64,000 bases of DNA, from NCBI RefSeq assembly GCF_000722765.2, contig NZ_CP028415.1, positions 1,618,501 through 1,682,500 of the forward strand, in the 5' to 3' direction. Made by a program: the position numbers and the translations under genes. The notes below the pieces were generated by a model that saw only the letters and a program-made list of their open reading frames with translations, was not told where the DNA came from and did no database searches. Position 1 is the stretch's first letter. Each line of letters opens with the position of its first letter. The DNA is from Streptococcus mitis (GTDB lineage: Bacteria > Bacillota > Bacilli > Lactobacillales > Streptococcaceae). This document shows positions 38,629 to 45,303 of the stretch, one piece after another.

Positions 38629-40071
38629 TTAGAATTTTTTATATTTATATTTCATATCCAATTCTTGATAAATATAATATCTCAGCACTTCTTGAAGAAG
38701 CAATTTTGTTTCATACATCTCACTGATATCTGTTATCATTTCCGGATAATTATCTTTCGAATCACCATGAGTATAGTAATTACGTGTTTGAATTAATTTT
38801 TTTATTAGTAATTCTCTCTTACTATTCGAAAAAATTTTAGACAGATTAAGCTCATCAATTGAATCGAATAAATTTTTTAAACGTTCGGCAAGGTTAGGCT
38901 CTTTTTGATTAAATTTCAATTTATTTCTAAATTTTCTTCTTACCTCTTCTAAAAGATGTGTGTTTATAAAGTCAAACAAAGATTGTCTAGCTTTTTCTTC
39001 AACATCAGATAAACATTTCGGATTTTTAAAATTCTTAAAATTTCTAGAGTAAACTTCCAAATTCCTAATAGCATCAACCAACTGATCTTCCAAATATAAA
39101 TCACCATGAAGATTTTTTGAAAATTGTCTCACTATAAATTCAAGTTCCTCAGATTTATCAAACCAATGATTTAAAATATGTTCAAAATTATCTTCTAATG
39201 TCCTCAAAGAAATATCTTGCTGAGAATACGATTTCCATTTTTGGGATTTTCTAGAATGCTGAACAAAGAATTTGCCTTTTATAAGTGGCATACGCTTACC
39301 ATCTATCATTTTATAAAGAACAAGAAATTCAATATTAGTAAAAGACAATGGTATATTTGATAAAATCTCAATAAACTCCTTAAACTTATGTGAAGCTTGA
39401 TAAAATTCATCAAAATATCTTATATTTAAATCAGCTGAAATAAGTTTAATAAAATAATCACTGGTAAATGACGTAGTTGTATATGAAGAATGGAGTATTG
39501 CCACATCTTCAAAGTTCATTCCTAGTGATCTTATTAACACTTTTGTTGGTTGATATTCACTTACTGCACTTTCAAAAATAGTTTGATTGTCTCTATATTT
39601 AACAGTTACCAATGATTTTTCAATCCATTCCTCAATATGTTCAAAGCTAAATTTATATTCCTTGATTTTTTCAGAATCTAATTCATTAATTAAATCTTTA
39701 AAGTCCTCAGAACTATAATCAAAATTTCCAAGCTCATTATAAAATACACTGTAAATTTTAAAATTTTTTACTCTATATCTAGTTATCGGAAATCCAGGAG
39801 ATGAGGAATGTACCATTGGTTCACCATAAGTATTTAAAATTAAAATATTACCATTACTGGAGAAACCATATATCTTTTCCAAACACTTACCAAAACCGAA
39901 TGAAATGCCTGATTCCTCTTCAAATCCACCAAATAATTCTAATACAATTTCACTAGGAGAATAATGTAAAATACCGCTCAAGTTATCCTTACTAACTATA
40001 TCGTCGGAACGTTCTGAAAAATACCCTTTTATTTCAAACTCTTTATTCCAAGTGTAATCTTTAAATTTCAT
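38629..40071 (-). CDS. ApeA-like HEPN anti-phage protein
   Basis: A 480-residue soluble protein resembling ApeA (abortive-infection HEPN proteins). The N-terminal beta-rich region (about 1-200: LSGILHYSPSEIVLELFGGF, FSFEHIEEWI) matches the ApeA N-terminal domain pattern. The helical C-terminus ends in a HEPN ribonuclease motif RNYYTH (R430, H435; RNx3H). ApeA-type proteins are known as phage-defence effectors that presumably cut tRNA or other RNA. AAAGGA precedes the ATG. It follows the zinc-ribbon gene by 82 bases on the same strand. The gene is AT-rich like the rest of the island. The domain call is by pattern recognition only. Confidence 0.78.
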   Translation of the reverse strand: MKFKDYTWNKEFEIKGYFSERSDDIVSKDNLSGILHYSPSEIVLELFGGFEEESGISFGFGKCLEKIYGFSSNGNILILNTYGEPMVHSSSPGFPITRYRVKNFKIYSVFYNELGNFDYSSEDFKDLINELDSEKIKEYKFSFEHIEEWIEKSLVTVKYRDNQTIFESAVSEYQPTKVLIRSLGMNFEDVAILHSSYTTTSFTSDYFIKLISADLNIRYFDEFYQASHKFKEFIEILSNIPLSFTNIEFLVLYKMIDGKRMPLIKGKFFVQHSRKSQKWKSYSQQDISLRTLEDNFEHILNHWFDKSEELEFIVRQFSKNLHGDLYLEDQLVDAIRNLEVYSRNFKNFKNPKCLSDVEEKARQSLFDFINTHLLEEVRRKFRNKLKFNQKEPNLAERLKNLFDSIDELNLSKIFSNSKRELLIKKLIQTRNYYTHGDSKDNYPEMITDISEMYETKLLLQEVLRYYIYQELDMKYKYKKF

Positions 40072-40153
40072 ATTATCCTTTCTGATTGCTTTTCAAAAAT
40101 CTTCAAAACTTTCTAAACTATGATTTTTATGTCGGTACTACCTTTTAATTGTA

Positions 40154-41269
40154 TTAGACCAGCTTCCAATTCTCATCATTCGAGTTATCAATCAGAATAT
40201 TTCTTTTATTACTCAGTAATTCATCACTCACAAAATATTGCCCTAGTCTCTCTACAAAACCACAATTCTGACAAGTATATAGATAATCTTCTTTTATTTC
40301 CCTCACTAAATTGATATTGAACTTATATATCCTCCCGCATTCTTCACATGTCATGCTAAGATTATCACCATTAAATATGAAATCAAAAATACTTTCTAAT
40401 TCTTTATTTTCTTCTCCAGATAAAGCTAAAATTATCTTTAAATTTCTAATATACCGGTTAAGGGTAACTATTTCTAAATCAATATCAAAATATTTCTCAA
40501 ATATAGCAATAGCTACTTCTACTAAATAAATTAGAATGTAGGGTGTTTTCTCATAGAACAAATGCCAAAAATCATCCCAAATCTTATCATCAGAAAATAT
40601 AAAATTAAGATTTCGCTTTTCCGTAGGATAATTTTTATTCTTTGTCACCAAATGAATAGATTGATCAAATACACTTGTTAAACTATTTTCTGCCTTTCGA
40701 TTATATATAATGTCATATAGTAATTCAGGATCAAGTAATTCTCTACTAAAATCCAAAAAACCATTTTCATACTGAATCGATTCTTTTGCTTTTAAAAGTA
40801 GGTCAATAACAAATTCTTTTTTACCCTTCAAATCACTTACGTCATATTCCCTAAGCTCTCCATATTGTATTTTTTCTAAGAAATCATGTGGTTGAACCAA
40901 TATCCAAATTAAATAAAATAAATTATCTTGAAAAGGTTTCCTAGCAAGAGAAAATGCAACAGTAACTTTTCCCCTCTCTATACAACTCAGAGATTCAAAT
41001 AGATAGTAATTTAAATCACGTAAAATTGAAAAAAAGATGTGAGGTATATATACATATTCAGAAATATCTAAATCTTTTTGTCTATCTAGTTCATCAAACA
41101 GGTCAATTTCATCATTTATCTCATTAGTAAATCTAAAAGATAGACTGGATAATTGATATTTATCAGCTTTAACCAAAATATCAACTAGTATATCATACAA
41201 ATATAGCATTAATTGATGACGTTTTCTATACTTAGTTGGTAATAATTCTGATATGTGAGATTTAGCCAA
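40154..41269 (-). CDS. Helical zinc-ribbon protein paired with ApeA
   Basis: A 371-residue protein of no family I recognise firmly. The N-terminal 270 residues are helical; the segment ERGKVTVAFSLARKPFQDNL recalls DUF5677-like helical proteins. The C-terminus has a zinc ribbon: CEEC (C308, C311) and CQNC (C333, C336). The preferred start is the TTG at 41269, behind TTGAGGAAAG at 5-base spacing; a TTG at 41284 lacks a ribosome site. It lies upstream of the ApeA-like gene on the same strand, suggesting a two-gene operon in which it could sense or regulate. Function unknown. Confidence 0.72.
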   Translation of the reverse strand: MAKSHISELLPTKYRKRHQLMLYLYDILVDILVKADKYQLSSLSFRFTNEINDEIDLFDELDRQKDLDISEYVYIPHIFFSILRDLNYYLFESLSCIERGKVTVAFSLARKPFQDNLFYLIWILVQPHDFLEKIQYGELREYDVSDLKGKKEFVIDLLLKAKESIQYENGFLDFSRELLDPELLYDIIYNRKAENSLTSVFDQSIHLVTKNKNYPTEKRNLNFIFSDDKIWDDFWHLFYEKTPYILIYLVEVAIAIFEKYFDIDLEIVTLNRYIRNLKIILALSGEENKELESIFDFIFNGDNLSMTCEECGRIYKFNINLVREIKEDYLYTCQNCGFVERLGQYFVSDELLSNKRNILIDNSNDENWKLV

Positions 41270-41308
41270 TATTACTTTCCTCAATTCTTTTTAACTCTAC
41301 ATAACTAT

Positions 41309-41337
41309 ATTATACTCTAAAAGTACTCAGTCTTTAT
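41309..41337 (-). promoter_or_regulatory. Probable promoter of the zinc-ribbon/ApeA operon
   Basis: Minus strand TATAAT at 41309-41314, 40 bases before the TTG start; the -35 at 17-base spacing (ATAAAG) is poor. Confidence 0.5.
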
Positions 41338-41404
41338 CTAGAAGGTTCCTATATAACTTAACAATTATTTTAAGTGTAAACCTAGAAAAGCACTTTGCAA
41401 ATAG

Positions 41405-41443
41405 CTTTGAAATATTGATATAATCGTATCAATTAACGTTTTA
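41405..41443 (+). repeat. att-like dyad, internal copy B
   Basis: CTTTGAAATATTGATATAAT followed by CGTATCAATTAACGTTTTA. It matches copy C beside rpsI (41878-41916) at 34 of 39 positions. It separates the ApeA module from the integrase remnant. Confidence 0.7.
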
Positions 41444-41479
41444 AAGCAACTGACTTTGCCAGCTCCCAGTCATATTATA

Positions 41480-41536
41480 GTGTCGATATAGCAAAAAAAC
41501 AATGGAATTTCCATTGTTTTTTTGCTATATCGACAC
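41480..41536. repeat. Perfect 57-bp palindrome at the integrase break-point
   Basis: Arms of 28 bases, 41480-41507 and 41509-41536, are exact reverse complements around a single base (GTGTCGATATAGC, A7, CAATGGAA, T, and back). The right arm runs into integrase coding sequence (CYIDTRG), so the left arm is an inverted copy of it. The molecule could fold into a long hairpin and, with its T run, act as a terminator. Confidence 0.92.
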
Positions 41537-41810
41537 AAGAGGAAACATCAACAAGCCTCTACATGCTGACTATCTAAACAATAAAATGAAAAGTATCAGA
41601 AAGCGACATAAAGAGCTGGCACACGCCACACCGCATAAATTACGATATACAGGAGCGGCACTTGCTAAACAAGCAGGAATGAGCTTAGAAGCCATTTCTG
41701 AAGCATTAACTCATAGCGATACCGTTACAACTAAGACTTATGTTAATACTTCAAACATAGTTCCGTTATCTGCTGGACAAGTTGCCTACCAACATCTTAA
41801 AAATAAGTAG
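41502..41810 (+). pseudogene. C-terminal fragment of a tyrosine integrase
   Basis: The last 100 or so residues of a phage/ICE-type tyrosine recombinase: ATPHKLRYTGAALAKQAGMS (the HxxR box), EALTHSDTVTTKTYVNTSN (catalytic His and Tyr). The first catalytic Arg, the core-binding and the arm-binding domains are missing. The ATG lies inside the palindrome with no ribosome site, so it is almost surely untranslated. It reads towards rpsI and ends 95 bases from the rpsI stop, where an integrase gene next to its att site would end. Confidence 0.85.
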
Positions 41811-41848
41811 GGTAATTTTAGGGCAAACTTTTTTAGAAAGTATAGAAA

Positions 41849-41881
41849 AAAGCACCCATAGGGTAAACCCTTGAGTGCTTT
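41849..41881 (+). terminator. Hairpin between the integrase remnant and rpsI
   Basis: AAAGCACCCATAGGG, TAAA loop, CCCTTGAGTGCTTT, after an A run and before the att site; likely terminates both integrase and rpsI transcription. Confidence 0.65.
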
Positions 41882-41916
41882 GAAACGTTGATATAATCGT
41901 ATTGATTAACGTTTTG
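41878..41916 (+). repeat. att site at the rpsI 3' end (copy C)
   Basis: CTTTGAAACGTTGATATAAT followed by CGTATTGATTAACGTTTTG, with inverted AACGTT arms around the crossover; it overlaps the rpsI stop codon at 41906-41908. Together with the rpsI tail it forms the proximal junction of the island. Confidence 0.75.
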
Positions 41917-42298
41917 AGAATTGTGATGCTTTACGAGCTTTCTTAAGACCTGGTTTCTTACGTTCAACTTTACGTGAGTCACGTGTAAGAAGTCCTGCGC
42001 GTTTCAATGAATCGCGGAAGTCTGGGTCTACTTGAAGAAGGGCACGAGCGATACCGTGACGGATAGCTCCTGATTGACCAGCGTATCCACCACCTACAAC
42101 GTTAACGAAAACGTCGTATGAACCTGCAGTTGAAGTAACTGCGAATGGTTGGTTGATTACAAGACGAAGGTCAGCGTGTGGGATGTACTCTTCAACATCT
42201 TTTTTGTTAACAGTGATTTTACCAGTTCCTGGAACAAGGCGAACGCGTGCAACAGCGTTTTTACGACGTCCAGTACCTGCATATTGTGCTTGTGACAT
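41906..42298 (-). CDS. rpsI: 30S ribosomal protein S9
   Basis: 130 residues, complete: [20 protein letters not shown] start, [31 protein letters not shown] and the C-terminal [17 protein letters not shown] tail that reaches the tRNA in the P site. The last 17 or so codons are probably supplied by the integrated element; the displaced original tail differs (KKPGRKK). It lies 18 bases after rplM and is translated with it. Confidence 0.97.
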   Translation of the reverse strand: MSQAQYAGTGRRKNAVARVRLVPGTGKITVNKKDVEEYIPHADLRLVINQPFAVTSTAGSYDVFVNVVGGGYAGQSGAIRHGIARALLQVDPDFRDSLKRAGLLTRDSRKVERKKPGLKKARKASQFSKR

Positions 42299-42316
42299 AC
42301 TTTATTGTTCCTTTCC

Positions 42317-42763
42317 TTAGATAAGTCCTGAAATGTCAAGAACTTCTGGTTGTTGTGCAGCGTGAGTGTGCTCAGCTCCAACAAATACTTTCAACTTCAT
42401 ACCTTGAGCGCGTCCAAGAGTATTGTGTGGAAGCATACCTTTAACTGATTTCTCGATCAAACGCACTGCATTTTTAGAACGAAGTTCACCAGCAGAGATT
42501 TGTTTCAATCCACCTGGGTGGTTTGAGTGAGTGTAGTAGATTTTATCAGTTGCTTTTTTACCAGTCAATTTAACTTTTTCAGCATTGATAACAATCACAA
42601 AATCACCTGTATCAGTGTGTGGTGTAAATGTTGGTTTGTTTTTTCCGCGAAGTACGCTAGCAACTACTGCAGAAAGACGTCCAAGTGGTACATCAGTTGC
42701 GTCAACTACGTACCATTTACGTTCAACTTGGCCTGGTTTAGCCATAAATGTTGTTTTGTTCAT
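42317..42763 (-). CDS. rplM: 50S ribosomal protein L13
   Basis: 148 residues, complete: [60 protein letters not shown]. First gene of the rplM-rpsI pair, behind the leader RNA below. Confidence 0.97.
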   Translation of the reverse strand: MNKTTFMAKPGQVERKWYVVDATDVPLGRLSAVVASVLRGKNKPTFTPHTDTGDFVIVINAEKVKLTGKKATDKIYYTHSNHPGGLKQISAGELRSKNAVRLIEKSVKGMLPHNTLGRAQGMKLKVFVGAEHTHAAQQPEVLDISGLI

Positions 42764-42769
42764 GATTTC

Positions 42770-42870
42770 TCCTATATATAGTTCGATTTTTGTTTACGGT
42801 GATGGGTGTTCCTTCCCATCGAAAAGTATTTGGAAGGTTCCGGGGCCTTTCAAATGGGGTAAACAATACC
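42770..42870 (-). promoter_or_regulatory. L13-type ribosomal leader
   Basis: Minus-strand leader of about 100 bases between promoter and rplM with paired segments (GGTATTGTTTACCCC, AAAGGCCCCGGAACCTTCC, GATGGGAAGGAACACCCATC) that recall the Firmicutes L13 leader, an autoregulatory site for L13. Identified by position and appearance only. Confidence 0.65.
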
Positions 42871-42877
42871 GCCTACT

Positions 42878-42907
42878 ATCATACCAAATTTTACCCCTAA
42901 AAGTCAA
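42878..42907 (-). promoter_or_regulatory. rplM-rpsI promoter
   Basis: Minus strand TTGACT (42902-42907), 18 bases, TATGAT (42878-42883), with a TGG extension before the -10. Confidence 0.8.
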
Positions 42908-42951
42908 TAGATATGAAAAATATTTTTCTAAATTCCACTCTTTTTGTCTCT

Positions 42952-42975
42952 CGAAAACCTCGCTTTCGCGAGGCT
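42952..42975 (-). terminator. Terminator of the ABC-2 exporter operon
   Basis: Minus strand GCCTCGC, GAAA loop, GCGAGG then TTTTC, just after the permease stop. Confidence 0.8.
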
Positions 42976-42978
42976 CTT

Positions 42979-44178
42979 CTATTTATAAGATAAGGCACGT
43001 TTAAAGGTTTTCCAAGGACCTAAATCATCTGTTTGCAGAACGAGACTAGCATACATGCGTCCGATAAAGACTGTTGCCGTTACTGCAAAAGCAATCGTAA
43101 TAGCAAGCGAAATCCAAGCTTCTAACCCATTTGCATAACCATTAATAGCTCTAAACGGCATGAAGAAAGTCGAAATAAAGGGAATATATGAACCAATCTT
43201 CAAGATGAGATTGTCACCAGCTGCACCTAGAGCTGTCACTCCAAAAAAACCACCTATAATCAAAATCATCAAAGGTGACAAGGCTTTTCCTGAGTCCTCA
43301 GGACGAGAAACCATAGAACCTAGGAAGGCTGCTAAAACAACGTACATAAAGAGGCTAACCAAGACAAACAATAAGGTGTTGAGCGAGAAAGCCTCTCCTA
43401 TATGGTTTAAAATACCAGATTGTGCCAAGATTGGTAGGTCTTTAAAGAGAAGAATGGCAGCAAGTCCACCCACGACGTAAATGCCAATATGGGTCAAAAT
43501 CACAAGAAGCAGAGCCAGCATGCGAGCGTAGAAATAATGACTAGCTCGGATACTAGAGAAGACCACCTCCATAATTTTGGTTCCTTTCTCGCTAGCCACT
43601 TCCTGAGCAGTGACACTAGCATAAGTAATCAAAATCATATAAAGGAATAAACCAAGCCCTGCGGCCGCAAAGGTTTGAATCATTTTTTTATTTTCCTTGG
43701 ACTCATCAATTTTCTCCGTAAAGTTAACTGTTTGTTCCAAGCGTTTTTCCTGTTCTTGTGACAAATTGGCTGCCGAACGATTGAGTTGATCTTGAAGCTC
43801 ATTTAACTTGCTCGTTACTCCTAGCTTAATAGCAATCTCAAGGGAAGTTTCACCGTGATAAACTGCCTTCAAGACACTATCCTCTTGCTCAATGGTCAGA
43901 TAGCCTTTTAATTTTTCATCCTTGATAGCAGCTTGAGCACTTGCTTCATCCTGATAATCAAAATTGAGACCATTGGTAGATTTAAGACTGTCTGTCACAG
44001 CTGGAACAGTGCTGACTACTGCTATCTTGCCACTCTGAGCCATAGAAGAGCCTTGGAGATAGCCAATTCCTCCAGAGAGACCGATAAACAAGAATGGTGA
44101 AATCACCATAAAGAAGAAACTCCACGATTTGACATGTCGAAGATAGGTTTCCTTCATTACAACCCACATATTTCTCAT
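42979..44178 (-). CDS. ABC-2 type permease (NatB-like)
   Basis: A 399-residue membrane subunit of an exporter. One N-terminal helix (SWSFFFMVISPFLFIGLSGG, about residues 18-37), a large extracytoplasmic domain (about 45-170), then five helices; the QEVASEKGTKIMEVVFSS motif is typical of NatB/YhaP ABC-2 permeases. It pairs with the ATPase gene, which it overlaps by 4 bases. Substrate unknown (sodium, drug or peptide export are possible for this class). Confidence 0.88.
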   Translation of the reverse strand: MRNMWVVMKETYLRHVKSWSFFFMVISPFLFIGLSGGIGYLQGSSMAQSGKIAVVSTVPAVTDSLKSTNGLNFDYQDEASAQAAIKDEKLKGYLTIEQEDSVLKAVYHGETSLEIAIKLGVTSKLNELQDQLNRSAANLSQEQEKRLEQTVNFTEKIDESKENKKMIQTFAAAGLGLFLYMILITYASVTAQEVASEKGTKIMEVVFSSIRASHYFYARMLALLLVILTHIGIYVVGGLAAILLFKDLPILAQSGILNHIGEAFSLNTLLFVLVSLFMYVVLAAFLGSMVSRPEDSGKALSPLMILIIGGFFGVTALGAAGDNLILKIGSYIPFISTFFMPFRAINGYANGLEAWISLAITIAFAVTATVFIGRMYASLVLQTDDLGPWKTFKRALSYK

Positions 44179-45068
44179 ACTTCCACCCCTGATTCTAGTT
44201 TAAAGATTTCATCGATTGTTGGCGCTTGCTGGTCAAAGGTTGCGATATATTGCCCTTGAGTCAAGATTGGGAAAAGTTCCCTTCCAGCGCTCTCATCCTC
44301 CAAGATCAATTTCCAACTACCTTGTTTGGTCAAGCTCACCTGTTTGACATGAGGAAGGTTTTCCAATTCTTCCTTGCTTCGTTCACTTGAAACAAAGAGA
44401 CGCGTTTTCCCGTATTGATTGCGGACATCCTGAACTGGTCCATGCAAGACCACACGACCATCTCGAATCATGAGAATATCGTCACAAAGCTCCTCGACGT
44501 TGGTCATGACATGGTCAGAAAAGATAATGGTTGCCCCACGTTCTTTTTCTTGAAAAATGACTTGCTTGAGCAATTCTGTATTGACAGGGTCCAAGCCACT
44601 GAAAGGCTCATCCAAGATAATCAAGTCTGGCTCATGAATCAAAGTAATGATGAGCTGAATCTTCTGCTGATTTCCTTTTGACAGACTCTTAATTTTATCT
44701 GTCAGCTTCCCTTTCACTTCCAACCTCTTCATCCATTGAGGGAGTTTTTCCTTGACCTCCTTGGCATCCATACCTTTTAGAGTCGCCAAGTAACGAACTT
44801 GTTCAAGGACTGTCAATTTAGGCATGAGACTGCGTTCTTCAGGCAAATAGCCAATCCGAGCATAGGTCTCTTGACGAATATCCTGCCCATCCAGACTGAT
44901 TTCTCCTTGATATTCTAAAAACTTCAAAATACTGTGGAAAATCGTTGTCTTCCCAGCACCGTTTTTCCCGACTAGTCCCAAAATACGACCTGGTCGCGCT
45001 TGAAAGTCAATACCAAACAAAACTTGCTTAGGTCCAAAACTTTTCTCTAGACTTCTTACTTCTAGCAT
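44175..45068 (-). CDS. ABC transporter ATPase (NatA-like)
   Basis: A 297-residue ATPase: Walker [18 protein letters not shown] (about residues 33-49), Q-loop GYLPEERSLMP, signature LSKGNQQKIQ, Walker B LIILDEPFSGLDPVN and the H-loop IIFSDHVMTNVE. The C-terminal extension of about 70 residues is typical of DrrA/NatA-type proteins. A promoter (TTGTAA, 17 bases, TATAAT) lies just upstream. Partner of the permease at 42979. Confidence 0.92.
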   Translation of the reverse strand: MLEVRSLEKSFGPKQVLFGIDFQARPGRILGLVGKNGAGKTTIFHSILKFLEYQGEISLDGQDIRQETYARIGYLPEERSLMPKLTVLEQVRYLATLKGMDAKEVKEKLPQWMKRLEVKGKLTDKIKSLSKGNQQKIQLIITLIHEPDLIILDEPFSGLDPVNTELLKQVIFQEKERGATIIFSDHVMTNVEELCDDILMIRDGRVVLHGPVQDVRNQYGKTRLFVSSERSKEELENLPHVKQVSLTKQGSWKLILEDESAGRELFPILTQGQYIATFDQQAPTIDEIFKLESGVEV

Positions 45069-45083
45069 CTTTCACCTCCGAAA

Positions 45084-45124
45084 TGTCTTGCACTCATTAT
45101 ACTCCTTTTTGATAGCCTTTACAA
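45084..45124 (-). promoter_or_regulatory. Promoter of the ABC-2 exporter operon
   Basis: Minus strand TTGTAA, a 17-base spacer and TATAAT in ATTGTAAAGGC…GGAGTATAATG, with GGAGGTG before the ATG. The rest of the 235-base gap to pheT holds the pheT terminator and nothing else that I can assign. Confidence 0.7.
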
Positions 45125-45272
45125 TAATTTCTGTCCATTTTTATCATCCTCATTTTAGTAAAAAATCTTAGTGTACTTTGAGTTATGAGTACATTATACA
45201 CTGGTAAACTCCAATTTATCTTCTCTGTTCCTCAACTGTCTATTTTTGATCCTGAATTGTTATTTGAAAAGT

Positions 45273-45297
45273 AAAAATCCACCCCGAAGGATGGATT
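45273..45297 (-). terminator. pheT terminator
   Basis: Minus strand AATCCATCC, TTCG loop, GGGTGGATT then TTTA, 7 bases after the pheT stop. Confidence 0.85.
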
Positions 45298-45303
45298 GAT
45301 GAG

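Noticed and set aside
41502..41810. Functional integrase
   Set aside because: Only the C-terminal third is present; the first catalytic Arg is missing and the start codon lies in the palindrome without a ribosome site.
44415..44681. An 88-codon plus-strand frame inside the ABC ATPase gene
   Set aside because: Antisense shadow of a conserved ATPase with all motifs on the minus strand.
45170..45220. Imperfect dyad GTGTAC…GTACATTATACAC between the ABC exporter and pheT
   Set aside because: The arms pair poorly, and the dyad lies between the pheT terminator and the exporter promoter with no gene to control; not distinguishable from chance.
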